Assembly: GCA_050084515.1 (NCBI GenBank)
Contig: CM114274.1
Location: 14,322,001-14,386,000, forward strand
DNA from: Blasia pusilla
Lineage: Eukaryota > Marchantiophyta > Marchantiopsida > Blasiales
DNA: 64,000 bases
Direction of reading: 5' to 3'
How positions within the stretch are numbered: the first letter of the stretch is position 1; each line of letters opens with the position of its first letter. Made by a program: the position numbers and the translations under genes. Of this stretch, positions 49,432 through 60,289 are shown in pieces. Below the pieces are notes generated by a model. The model searched no databases and was not told where the DNA came from. It was given only the letters and a program-made list of their open reading frames with translations.

Positions 49432-50109
49432 CTCATTGTATGCTGAGAGGAGTAGCTCGTTTAGGAAACGGGAGTTCATGTTTTCCAGAATCGATGATGT
49501 AGAAAGAAATTGTTGTTTAGTCACTCATCCCTGACCCGCTCTTCAGTGACGACACATACAGACCTTAGTGACAGGTTGCTAGCGTTATCCAGTGACAACG
49601 TGGACCTTTTTATAGACGCAATAACCTGCGGAAGTGCAAAATCGATTCCAGGGAACCGTAGAGAGTTTTGCGGACATGGAAAATCACATTATATAACTAA
49701 AGGAGTGGAAAATCATAGCCATGTGATACGTGCACCAGCTTTATTGGCTCCGTTGATCTTGGGATGGAGTGCACAAGATCATATCTAGGCCAGCAGACGA
49801 GTCAATGAATTAGCCGTCGAAGGTTTGAAATTGATTAATGGATTATGGCTGTACTTGTTAACTGTAGAGATTTCAGAAGGATGGAGTGGAGGACTAAACA
49901 TAGTTCCGATTGTGTTTTCCGGGAAAGACCGACCAAAGCTGTAAAAACATAGCTGCGAGTGGGACATTCATTCGAGAAATCAATGGAGTTCCTTTTTTCC
50001 GATTTGTAATCTCTAAAGCTTCACTGAACATATGAAGAGAAAGGACCACTTTCGGGGTTGGTTTGTACAAAGAAACTGTTCTTCTGCACTCGTGCTCTGC
50101 GTTTTGCGG

Positions 50110-50139
50110 AGAATTCTGTGACTTATTGTACACGGAATA
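50110..50139 (-). repeat. Inverted fragment of the 82-bp unit
   Basis: A 30-bp exact reverse complement of the unit core (reads AGAATTCTGTGACTTATTG) lies 0.7 kb right of the array. Confidence 0.85.
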
Positions 50140-50294
50140 TGGTCCTCTAGATATTTTGAACATTTTCTCAAGTCTGAATTACCATTTCTCCTCTGAATTG
50201 AGGTTTGATTGTGTTCACGTCTGGTCTATGACTGACCGTGAAACAGCAGATATGAAGTACTGCTGCCGAGTTTGGGAACAAGTGCACGTACGCA

Positions 50295-50397
50295 TTAGCA
50301 AGCATCCAGTTTTTCGGAAATAAATGCAATGTTCTTGGAGAGTTCAGACCACCTTGCCTTAGCAAACATCCAGTTTTTCGGAAATAAATGCAATGTT
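50295..50397 (+). repeat. 39-bp direct repeat, two copies
   Basis: TTAGCAAGCATCCAG...AATGTT at 50295-50333 and 50359-50397 with one difference, 64 bases apart. Confidence 0.9.
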
Positions 50398-52322
50398 TCC
50401 AAGTGGGGTAAAGGTTCATAGATCAAATCAGCAATCCTTCATCCTCTAACCCTATCCACTTACCAATTTTGTATCGAGATGTGATTTATTCATGGCGTCA
50501 TGTACTCAGAGGGATTAGACCCATTCAATTATAGGATTCTCCTTACATTGAAGTTCTGGCAGATTGCTAGTATGTCACCTAACCACTTCAATGGAAGATC
50601 AGCATCCGCCATAGATAGATTGGAAGATGGTAAAGGAGGGTGAATACAGTAAGACCCGTGACAAGGTGTAAATGGGAATCGATGGAGTGTGACAGCTGGA
50701 CTCAGCTACGTTCTCAAGGCGCGTGCTTACATGATGTCTGCCTGCCATTCTAGTCTGTGAAGCTCCTACAGGATGAGTGTTTCTGAGCAGTGGGGAAAAG
50801 GGAGATGTGGTATAGACTCGAGATCTGCAGGACTTCTTGCGAAAGTCCTTAATAGTTACTTGATCTGAGGCTCTACAGGGAAGAGGCACTTCCTTCAAAA
50901 AAGTTGTAGACGTAAAATGTCAGTGGTAGCCTCCTATTTTCTGGGTGAGCGGCTGGCTGTAACTCCCCCGTTATCATCACCTTCATCATCAAGCTTGATG
51001 AGTTGTAGCTTGAAGACAGCATTTTCCATGGAAGAGTTGACAAAAAGTGAATTTGTACCCATCCAGGGTTCCACCACTCTCCAAACCAGATGCTGCTCAT
51101 ACTTTACGTGCAGCTACCTACTACATAAGATAAAAGATTCCTTAAAGCCATCATTTCCAACCTGCACTGCCTGATCAGTTTGCGTTAATGAGCCACTAAC
51201 AAATGGTTGTACAACTTTGTCTCTGAACCGCTACCTAGATAGTAAAAAACATGGAACCACGGGGAGTTATGAGATCAGTCGTCAGATCTAAAGCCCACTC
51301 ATACTACCTTTTTTCTCTAGATGTTGTGCCTGAGCATCGTCATCACTTAGCTTTACCACAAGCCCATATGTCTTTTATGTCGTCCCAAGAATCTGACAAA
51401 GACGGTTTAGAACTATCTCCAGCTTCACGGACTGCAAGTAATGGGTAGGACATTTTAGCATATGACTCTGAGAAATCGTCTCAGCTTTGAGTGATTTTGG
51501 TTCTTAGGCAGGCTTATCCCTTCACCACCAGACTACAGCAATTTTTTATTTTATCCTTTCCATCCATTTCCCTTCTTGGTTTCTCGTCATCCCTGTCATA
51601 CGCCCGATTAGTTTGCCTTGAAGCCAGAGTCCATGGCATCTTCATGAGGCTGACGAACAACACCATTTCTACCCCTTCAATTGGTGAATGGTTGACCTGG
51701 CCAAAGATATGGAAAACTCAACTCAGATGTCATCCAAGAGCTCTGAAGATTCGGTGTCGAGATCCACAGGCACCACGCATATTGCGTAGAAAGCAGTCAT
51801 GGGACGGGGAAAGAGTGGCGCAAAGGAGACACCGGAAGTTTCAAGCCAGCGGTAAGGTTAGCTGCAAGCTCGTACAAAGGAGCCGCCTTTCTAAGGGCCT
51901 CTCTGAGTCTAATTCATGATTTTCCAGAGCGCCATTTGCACCTGATTTCATTTCACGTCAGTTGGGTGACAAATATTTCACCGCCCATTAATCAAACCAC
52001 GATGTTCATCTTTCAACCTTGAAAGGACGTGTTTCCTCAGAGAAACCATTTTCTGGTCCACTTCCTTCAGCACAAATAGGTCCTGCAACTGCTGTTTCTA
52101 ACAGCAGTTACAGTTTTAAAGTCATTCAGCATGAAAAGGTGGAGACTCTAAGATTTTTCGTTACAGAAAATTGGAGGAAACAAGTCCCACAAAGTTACCA
52201 TCCTCTACTCTCTGCAGACTGGGATACGTGTCCATATCAAAACGGGTAAGGATACGAGCTTCACCATCTCCCATGCGTCCCAAGTTATGTTGTCAATCAG
52301 CAAATGGCATTAGAGTTTCTTG

Positions 52323-52351
52323 CATGGTAAGCTAATCTATAGCTTACCATG
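52323..52351. repeat. Perfect 12-bp inverted repeat, 5-base loop
   Basis: CATGGTAAGCTA, ATCTA, TAGCTTACCATG. Confidence 0.9.
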
Positions 52352-52997
52352 AATCTTAGTAAGGTGTGCACTCTCCCATGCACAAGCACACAATGAACTT
52401 GTGACTGAAATACTCGAATATGCCATGCTTAGAAATAATAAGATGCCCATAAACTCGATACACCGGCATGGATCTTCAAGTCTCGTCCTTTTCAGCGATC
52501 TTGGAAAATAAATAATTTCTGAGAGGAGCAACAAGGTATGAAACCCTTCTAAAATCTTGTCCACAGAGATTCTGATTGCACTTCAGGCACTCGAGAGAGA
52601 GAGCATGAGCAGTCTTGCGAATCCTGGTCAGCTAAAATTCGTCTCAATCATAGATTACAGACGTTTCCATGCATCAAATGTCGGAAGATCTCGTGTTCAC
52701 CGATCTCTCCCTCTCTCCCGATGCATATTCAGAGGAGCAAACTCCTCCGTATTGACCGACACTTGATGAATCCCTTGCAAACCCTACGGTGATGGCAGTA
52801 TGGGTAACGTGATATTTACTTCATTCACCATATCTGGGTGACCTTGGGCTTGCCAATTTCATACCAGGATCGCCAAACTAAAGCGGATCATCTTACCAGT
52901 GGGACTTGTAGACGGAAAACGGTGTGGTTATGGAGAATAAGTCGAAACCCTAGCATACTAGGAGCGACAATGGTCGATGGACCTTTGACAAGGCGAT

Positions 52998-54083
52998 TTA
53001 AGCGAAGTCAACAGTTATTTTCTGCTCGTTACTCTGCATCGCCAGCTCAATTACACGAATGGTGTTCCTCGCTTGCTCCGGCGTGACCTCCAGCTCCGCT
53101 CGCCCACGAATCACATCCGCCACATTCTGATAGAAGGCCTGGTAGCATCCTGGCAATGTCGTCACCTGTGCCTCCATTTCTAGACCATTGAGACTCGTCA
53201 CAAGAAGCCCACGCTTTTCTTTGGCTTCCTGCCCCCAATCGCAGCTGGAGCCGGGGAGTTTTCCGAGCTTCAGGTCTTCCTCTTGAGGATCAATTCCGCT
53301 CTTGAGAAAAGAGCCCTCAGTTCCATGGAGAATAAACCGTGGCCCAGGAATCCGCACCAGCATGCTGGCCTTGAGCGTCACCTTGAGGTCAGCGTAGTGC
53401 AGCAGCAGCTCGAAATTATCGTCGATCTTCGCACAATCGCGCTGTGTCCGGATGTCCGCAGTGATCCTCTCCGGCGTGCCGAACAGCACTTGCGCTTGAT
53501 CGATCAAATGGGACCCGAGATCGTAGAGAATTCCACTCCCTGGTTCGCCCTCCTCCTCCCGCCAAGCATTTGGACGCTGGAAGTTGCGAAACCGATCAAA
53601 GTGAGCTTCGTAGTCGACCAACCTGCCCAGGAACTTGCTCTCCACCACCCGCTTCACCGTGCGGAAATCGCCATCCCAGCGGCGGTTGTGGAAGACACTG
53701 ACAATGCGATTGCGGGAGCGAGCGAGGTCGATCAACTGTTGGCCTTCCCTCGACGTGACTGTGAAGGGCTTCTCCACCACTACATGCTTTCCGGCGCTGA
53801 GAGCTCGGTGGGCGAGCTCGAAGTGCGAAGAATTGGGCGTGGCAATCACTACGAGCTCGATCTCGTCGTCCTCCAGAATCGTAGCTACGTCGCGCACGAC
53901 CTCCACCCAGGGGTAGCGCTTCGGCGATTCGTTAGTGTGGCGTTCCACGACTTTCTTCAGCTGCAACTCCGGCACTGCTTGGATCATCGGCGCGTGGAAA
54001 ACCTGCCCGGCCATTCCATACCCTATCAGACCCACGTTGATTCTGCCCCCCATGCTCCCATCCACCACCAATGGAGACGCCAT
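52998..54083 (-). CDS. Gfo/Idh/MocA family NAD(P)-dependent oxidoreductase, intronless
   Basis: 361 residues in one exon. The family oxidises or reduces sugars, inositols or related polyols using NAD(P). The Rossmann loop GYGMAG is at residues 21-26, the EKP cofactor/catalytic motif at 104-106 (GKHVVVEKPFTV), NRRWDGDF at about 133-140 and DLGSHLID, holding the catalytic-region His and Asp, at 188-195. The wording around NRRWD resembles bacterial YdgJ/IolW-type scyllo-inositol dehydrogenases more than the usual plant homologues known to me; that is inference from memory. Start MASPLVVDGSMGG is the first in-frame Met; a short N-terminal addition precedes the conserved INVGLIGYG. No signal peptide, so probably cytosolic. 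Exact substrate unknown. Confidence 0.9.
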   Translation of the reverse strand: MASPLVVDGSMGGRINVGLIGYGMAGQVFHAPMIQAVPELQLKKVVERHTNESPKRYPWVEVVRDVATILEDDEIELVVIATPNSSHFELAHRALSAGKHVVVEKPFTVTSREGQQLIDLARSRNRIVSVFHNRRWDGDFRTVKRVVESKFLGRLVDYEAHFDRFRNFQRPNAWREEEGEPGSGILYDLGSHLIDQAQVLFGTPERITADIRTQRDCAKIDDNFELLLHYADLKVTLKASMLVRIPGPRFILHGTEGSFLKSGIDPQEEDLKLGKLPGSSCDWGQEAKEKRGLLVTSLNGLEMEAQVTTLPGCYQAFYQNVADVIRGRAELEVTPEQARNTIRVIELAMQSNEQKITVDFA

Positions 54084-54642
54084 TCGTCGGAACGGGATTT
54101 TACGACTTCAAGACTTCAACACTATCCACCGCAAAATCTTCGACATCGCGCTTCTTATGAGCGTGTCACCGCTGACCATCTGGACGCTCCATCTCTGATA
54201 AATAACCGCCTCGCACAGCCACTCTGAGTGCCTGCAATTCTCAACACGTCTCAAGACGTCCACTCAATTGAGCCCACACGCCACCCTCCTCTGCCCTAGA
54301 TCGACTTCCACACTCTCCTCCGGAAGCTCCATGGCAGGTCAACAAAAGCGCCTCTGCGGGAACTCTGTACGAGAAACACACCCGAAATTCTGTACGAGAA
54401 ACACAGGCCATGAATGTAAGAAGATGGGGGAACCAATCGGGACAATTCTCCGGACACATCCTGCCCTTCCTCCCATCCAGCGAAGGAATCGAGTGAAGTT
54501 CGAGGACCTACGCTCCGAATAGGAATTCCAGGTTACAGTTCTCCCTAAACGGTCTGCATGTCCTTGGGTTCCGCAATTCTACGTGTCAGTGAGAACCACT
54601 GCTACATTTTCAGCGTCATAATTTATTGCACTTTGAGTCGAG
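54084..54642. other. 5' flank of the oxidoreductase gene
   Basis: No further gene supported. Promoter elements not recognised with confidence. Confidence 0.5.
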
Positions 54643-54695
54643 GGGGGGGCACGGGAGAGTGCTTCTTGACTTGCAAACACTTCTATGTTTGTGGA
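54643..54695 (+). mobile_element. Fragment of Helitron-like 5' half
   Basis: CACGGGAGAGTGCTTCTTG and CTTGCAAACACTTCTATGTT follow the 5' half of the elements at 33904 and 34112. The matching 3' half lies at 58262-58350, on the other side of the Gypsy element. Confidence 0.45.
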
Positions 54696-54731
54696 GGGCG
54701 GGTGCAAAGACCGGGCTGCATTTTTGGCTCG

Positions 54732-54866
54732 GTGACTACTAGAATTTCTTTACTATTTTTCACAAGCTGCAAACCTGTAATCACCGAGCAACACCACAAG
54801 CACATTACAAGATGCAACAATTCACCACTCAAAATCTCGGCGTGCCACCAAACCTCTCGGTTGCGC
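54732..54866 (-). repeat. Gypsy partial 3' LTR
   Basis: Matches 57725-57858 (TTTCTTTACTATTTTTCACA, CACCACTCAAAAT, GCCACCAAACCTCTCGG) with scattered differences. It joins reverse transcriptase sequence abruptly at 54867. Confidence 0.85.
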
Positions 54867-56230
54867 CCAAGTTGGTGAGAACACTATGATATCGTCCTAG
54901 TAGACAATCACGCATACATCCAACAAATCCCTAAACATGTCGTTGATGAGTGTGCAAAACGTGGCGGGGGCGGTGGTCAAACCGAAGGGTAACACCACGT
55001 ACTCATAAAGACCATAACGAGTTGTGATAGTTGTCTTGAACTCATCTCCTTCAGCGATATGAATCTGATGGTAGCCCGATCTGAGATTGACTTTTGTGAA
55101 GAACCTCCCTGTGGCGAGCCTATCCATAGTCTTGTCCATCAACAGGAGTGGATAGCGGTTCTTGACAGTCACCTTGTTAAGAGCGCGATAATCGCCACAC
55201 ATTCGAAGCGTCCCATCCTTCTTTGCCACAAACAAAATTGGGGCGGAAAATGGAGACACATTGGGTTGAATGAGATTCTTGTTCAACAGATCATTCAGCT
55301 GGGCTTTGAGTTCTTCCATCTTGGTGCACGTCATGCGTCGACCTCACCCCATGCTAGGGATATCTGCGCCCGGCTGAATCTCGATCTTGTGATCAAGCGC
55401 GCGCCTAGGCGGCAGTTCAGGAGGGAGTTCTTTGGGCATTAAATCAGCACATCGCTCTTGCAAGGCTTGCATATCAGGTTGAATCGGGGCATCTTCCGGT
55501 TTTAAGTTAGGTTCCGTAGGGGCTTGTGATAGCAAAACCGTCCAAGCCTCATCGGCGGTTTTAAGCAATTTGTCAAATTGACGTGCGGAGCAAACCTGGT
55601 GGGTTACTCGCGCTTCACTGAATTGCAGCGCCATGGCTTCGGGATCCTCCCCGGTTTTAGGCACCCTCAGCAAGGGAACTTGTTCTCATTGTCCACATCT
55701 ATTGTAAAGGGACAAAAATCCCTCGTGGACATTAACTATGGCTTTGAATTCCCACAACCAATTCCAAGAGAGAATTCCCATGAATGATTCCGATAAATCC
55801 ATCAGCAAGAATTCTGATCGGCGCTCCATGTTTCCTATCAACAATGGAACCGACGTATATTTTCTATCCACCTACGTGGATCCTTGAGCAAACCGAACTA
55901 GTAAGGGTTGAACTATCTTGGTTACGGCAACCCCAAGACTCTTACTCTCTGATCTATTCATCACATTCATATTAGCCCCCGTGTCCAACAAGAAATACAT
56001 AGCTTGCCCTTTAATGGACACACGCACCCATGGCAAACATCTATTCACTGTCGAACCAAGTTTAGGCATACTTGATCCCAATTCAGACACGCCTTCAATG
56101 GTTCTAGTGTCGCCGAGGGCGTCTTGCTGATCCGGTTCAGCTGCATGCTCCCCATCAGCAAAGAATAGAGCAAGCGTTCGGGCATTCCTTCACAAAATGT
56201 CCCACCTGGCCGCACTAAAAACAGCGACTC
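54867..56230 (-). pseudogene. Gypsy pol: zinc knuckle, protease and N-terminal reverse transcriptase
   Basis: Reading right to left: a knuckle CF*CGQVGHFVKEC near 56190-56230 with a stop inside it; a retropepsin active site LLDTGANMNVM near 55985; then reverse transcriptase from about 55330 (KAQLNDLLNKNLIQPNVSPFSAP, LRMCGDYRALNKVTVKNRYPL, LPFGLTTAPATF). The polymerase motif YLDD is interrupted: TAG at 54897-54899 occupies the Leu codon between Tyr and Asp-Asp, and the reading continues DDIIVFSPTW to the deletion. Several other frame breaks exist. Confidence 0.88.
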
Positions 56231-57687
56231 GCATAAGATACAGCGGGCATCACCAAAGATCTGCCCGGCGCCACTCCCAAATTTTCCCGCGTTCCAGATC
56301 TTGGTGTCTCGAGATCCGTCAAAGGCGGCGCCCGTGTTTGGAATCTTGTATGCGGCGACCGGTTCAGAACTGACCCCATCGATGAGCCTCCAGATCTAGC
56401 TCGCGGTGGCAGGGCGCCAGATCCCCGCGCTGTAGTGTTGAATTGTCCAATGGGTTCTGGTCGTTCGCGGCCTTGAATCTGGCGGCTCATTTTGCCAATT
56501 CTCCATCGGCTGGCCGGTTTGAACTCACGTGCTTCTAGTCTAGTTGTCGTCAGACCAGCGTGCTCTCGCCGTGCAAATTCCACATTCTCCAACTTCTTAA
56601 ACACAACTTCTAGTGGCAACTCATCCCCACACTCTTCCGGCCCACCTTCATGGGGTAGAAGTGTTGTAATCCTCGGTGAACCGATAGCGCCTCTCTTCCA
56701 CATTCGTTATTCCCGCTAGAGTCGCCAGGTGACCAAATTTAAATATGTAATGCCAAATACTTCTGGTCTGACGTAAGGCTCCAGCGCCTTGCGTCAAAGC
56801 ACAAATTCATTGGCCGGCACTAGCCGTGCTCTGATCAACTGCTTTAGCTCCTCCCAAGTGCTAATGGGTGGCTGTGCGGCTGCTTCATGCTCGCGCTGCA
56901 CAGCCATCAACCAACGACGAGCCACTTCTCCTAAGCGGGAACATGCGTACGTGAACCACCATATCTTGTCTGGTCTACTATTACACAAAAATATCAAACT
57001 GCCTATAAGCTTTCTGTACATCTTTTCATCTACCAATGGTGAAACATCCTCCATCGAGAGTTTCAACTCTACCTCCATTGGCGAGACCACTGCCTTACAC
57101 TCAGTCATCCCGAATGCCTTCAAGATTTCTCTAGCATACTTCTGCTGAGAGAGAAAAATAGAATATGACTGTTGCCTAATTTCCAGTCCTATAAAGTAGT
57201 GCAGAAGACCTAAATCTGACATTTCAAACTCAGATTCCAACACTCCCTTCATTTCCTCTATTTTCTTACTGTGGTCTCCTGTGATCTGAGAAAAACATTG
57301 TAGATACAACGACATAGCCAATTCCCATGACTCAAATAAACTCACGTCCCGTTCTCCATTGTAGACAGGCCGTTCCGCCGGCTTTGGCCACCGCAGCCCG
57401 CGTCTCTCACCTTGAATTTGTGCGCTAGGGCGCTCTGCCGCCGATACTAAATGGGGAGGGAATTGGGCGGCTCTCTAGCTGCACGGCCTCCAGATTGAGC
57501 AACTGCGAGAGGTTCTTGAGGCTGTGCCGCCGCTTCACTCACACTCTCAAACATGGCTTGGCCTAGCTGCTCAAGCTCATCCTCGCGTTCTTTGATTCTG
57601 ATTTCAAGGGCTTCTCTTTGAGCTTCTGCCTACGCTAGTTGTTGTTCCATCTCTGAACTCGATCCACAGAATCGTGTGTGCACCATT
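56231..57687 (-). pseudogene. Gypsy gag with embedded Copia fragment
   Basis: Gag starts at ATG 57687 (MVHTRFCGSSSEMEQQL) with a coiled coil (EIRIKEREDELEQLGQAM) and one early stop. The capsid-like part appears again at 56800-56950 (LGEVARRWLMAVQ, STWEELKQLIRARLVP), followed toward 56231 by the basic region before the zinc knuckle. Between the two gag parts lies the Copia segment described separately. Confidence 0.8.
56990..57300 (-). pseudogene. Copia reverse transcriptase fragment inside gypsy gag
   Basis: Reads TGDHSKKIEEMKGVLESEF, MSDLGLLHYFIGLEIRQQ and KLIGSLIFLCNSRPD, which follow the YVDD motif in Copia reverse transcriptases. It runs in frame into gag sequence (YACSRLGEVARRWLMAVQ), giving a 183-codon chimeric frame. 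No LTR or target duplication flanks it, so it arrived by recombination or template switching rather than ordinary integration. Confidence 0.85.
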
Positions 57688-57710
57688 GACCTCTCAGGTC
57701 CAGATCTGGT

Positions 57711-57722
57711 GCTCTGATACCA
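57711..57722 (-). other. Gypsy primer binding site
   Basis: TGGTATCAGAGC read on the minus strand next to the LTR. This initiator-Met type sequence is the same as that of the Copia element at 963. Confidence 0.85.
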
Positions 57723-57724
57723 AG

Positions 57725-58260
57725 TGAAGCCGAGGATTTCTTTACTATTTTTCACAAGGTGCAAACGTGCAATCACCGAGCAATACCACAAGCATAGCTA
57801 CAAGCTGCAACAATTCACCACTCAAAATCCCGGCGCGCCACCAAACCTCTCGGAGTTTGGCTCCGGCTCTAACCACTCACACTCTCTGATTTCTAATCAC
57901 AAGGGCTCAGTTCTCCACATTAGGAGTAATCCAGGGAAGCACACTCAGATCTAAGCTAGCCAACCTGATTTCGGCAACGCTTCCGCGTGACTCACTTCTT
58001 GCCTGAACAAGGGAACTTCAAGCTCTACCTCCAAGACAAAGACACTCTAATCAAACTGACCCTGAGCTGATACTAATCTGCTCTAGCTGCAAACATCCAT
58101 CTAGGACTCTTGCCCAAGCTCGCGTGAACCGACTCACCCTGAACACAAGTTACACTCCACCACTCGAGACACGGCTTGATGCATCCATATCGCGCTTCTT
58201 TCCGATTTCATGGCACCCCTGCATCTTCCAGCCTAATCCCTGATCGCTCTAGATGGATTA
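57725..58260 (-). repeat. Gypsy 5' LTR
   Basis: Begins TGAAGCCGAGG on + next to the primer site. The left 135 bases match the partial LTR at 54732. The outer edge is set near 58260 because Helitron-like sequence resumes at 58262; it is approximate. Confidence 0.65.
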
Positions 58261-58261
58261 T

Positions 58262-58350
58262 TGCAACAAGAAAAAAGTTTGAATTTATGTGCACTATCAT
58301 TATTCTCTTCCCTTCACGGACTATACACTAGCTCTTCAAACATTTTTTTA
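58262..58350 (+). mobile_element. Fragment of Helitron-like 3' half
   Basis: AACAAGAAAAAA, GAATTTATGTGCACTATCAT, TCTTCCCTTCAC and CTATACACTAGCTCTT match the 3' half of the copy at 34112-34313. The terminal hairpin is not reached. Confidence 0.6.
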
Positions 58351-59422
58351 TTTGCCCTAAACTTGCCCAACATTGTATTTATTGATTGCACCCAAGATAG
58401 TAACTCTCGTTACTCTATGGTGAGCTCTCAAATGCATTCATTTACACAAGCCATAAATATGCATCATTGTTGCTCTATTGTTCCATTTATCTGCAAAAAA
58501 ATGGTATATGTTGCCGCTTCCAAACGCAACAACATATAGCTGCCGGGTTCAAAAAGTAGAGAGCAAAGCAGCCAGGTCCGAAATTACACAGCCGGAGGCT
58601 AGGTAAGAAAATTAGAGAGCCGAAGCCACGCAAGAAAATTACAGATCCTTCAGCCGGATTCAAACGTTACCACCAAACATGGCAGAGCGGCCACTCCCAG
58701 CAAAGCTTACGCAAGAGAAGAGGGAGATTGCTGAGAGACACGGCAGAGAGGAGAAGAAATTGATCTAGCACGGCTTGAGTAATCTCCCGAGCTCCTGAAC
58801 GCTACACGAGCCCCCGAGCATGGACAGGTTTTTCGTGAGCTCTCAAGCTCAAGCGTGTACGTGCGCGCGTACCGTTTGGAAGTGCCACGCCGCTCTAGAG
58901 TGAGGGCACAGAGATGAGAAACATGAGACATACGAGCTCCCAAGAGGAGAAAGCAACTCTGAGAAGCTTCTGCGGACGTGTGCGCTCTCCAGTGAGCCGA
59001 GAGGAGACACTACTGCGACTTGCTTAGCCGCTCCGCACTTAGCCTTAGCCACATCATGCATCAAGAGAGGAATGGATAAAATGAGGCAAGGAGGCCGAGG
59101 AGACGGAGGTAGGGGGGAGTGGCGAGGGGAACATTCGAATGCATGGGGATGGTGCCATTTCTGGGCCGTTAGATCTAGATCAAGTGGTCTAGGCCGGTAG
59201 GTCTGGAGGCGGCAACAACTATGACCCTGACTGAGGGTTGGGGAGATATTTAGGGTAGGCGCATGTTCTGGCTACCTAACCTAGGTAGCCCGAAAAAAGG
59301 AATTTTCTTACATACATGAAAAAAAAAATTATTACACTTCCCCTTCTTTTCTCTTTTCTTCCTCTTCCTGTCTAAATTCTTTTCCAAAATTTTCCCCTCA
59401 ATTCTCTGGTGATTTTCTTCAA
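58351..59422. other. Spacer, nothing recognised
   Basis: 58540-58680 has short imperfect repeats around AGCCGGA and AAGAAAATTA. No gene supported. Confidence 0.5.
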
Positions 59423-60289
59423 GTGTTTCCTATTGTTTGTCATAGGGATCGGCTGCAAATCATGCAAGCCACCATAAAGGGATCATCTCTTTGGTCTAAT
59501 GTAAAAGTCATGAATTTGAAAACAAACTTGCGAGTTCAAACGTTAGATGGTCATTTGCGTGATGAACAACAAGCTTTTGCTATTGGTTATTGGAAGTGGG
59601 AGAGGGTCATGTACTTTTGCACCCTCATTTGGGAGAAGACTTTATATATTACCATATGAATTTGTTACTAATAGTAACAAGATATGTGATCTTATTGATT
59701 TGATCTATGGCGATTTTCCTAACTGATTCCATGACATTGATTTCTTAAGACATGCGGCTATTTTGACTCTAAGAAATAAAGATGTTAACAACACATATGC
59801 AAACGTTATGTCTTGGTTTCCTAGAGAGATAATCCTTTCTACTTCTCTCCTTGGTGCCTCTATCATTATGTTTTTGGGAAGTTTTGATACTAATATTAAC
59901 TTTTCTCACTAATTCATTACATATTGTGTATTAGAGCATATTAACCTCAACCTCGACTCTATTCTGAATGAGGGGATGAGTCATATCTACCCAATTGAAT
60001 TCTTAAACACATGCTTGTCTTCTGGACTTCCTCCACATCGTTTGTGTTTGAAGATTGGTGCACCAATCATGCTCTTACGAAACATGAATGGATCACATGG
60101 ACAAGAAAATGAGACAAGATTGGAAATTTGTGGATTTATGCGACATTGCATCGATGCTGAAATTATTACTGGGAAGAATATTGGAGATCAAGTTTTTGTT
60201 CCACGTATTCCATTAATTGCATCAAATTCAGGTTTTCCATTTGATTTACATAGGTTTCAATTCCCAAGCGGAACAACAGAACTCAAGTG
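59423..60289 (+). pseudogene. Helitron PIF1-like helicase, C-terminal part
   Basis: Two frames carry the typical Helitron helicase wording: SSLWSNVKVMNLKTNLRVQ followed by QAFA and, in another frame, WLLEVGEGHV (59423-59700), then YPIEFLNTCLSSGLPPHRL, LKIGAPIMLLRNMNG, MRHCIDAEIITGKNIG and VFVPRIPLIAS (59976-60280). Between them several stops and shifts occur. The final helicase motifs and the upstream Rep domain are absent. The protein would unwind DNA during rolling-circle transposition in an autonomous element. Confidence 0.85.

Larger units (their letters stand above)
49432..52322. other. Spacer with small repeats
   Basis: No gene supported. Contains the inverted 82-bp-unit fragment at 50110 and a 39-bp direct repeat at 50295. 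Confidence 0.5.
54732..58260 (-). mobile_element. Ty3-gypsy LTR retrotransposon, internally deleted
   Basis: On the minus strand: 5' LTR (about 57725-58260), primer site (57711-57722), gag, zinc knuckle, protease, then reverse transcriptase broken off near 54867, followed directly by a partial second LTR (54732-54866). The rest of the reverse transcriptase, RNase H, integrase and most of the 3' LTR are missing. A piece of Copia reverse transcriptase is embedded in gag. Confidence 0.88.

Noticed and set aside
53283-54227. 314-codon plus-strand frame opposite the oxidoreductase
   Set aside because: The minus strand carries the full Gfo/Idh/MocA motifs; this frame has none and is a composition shadow.
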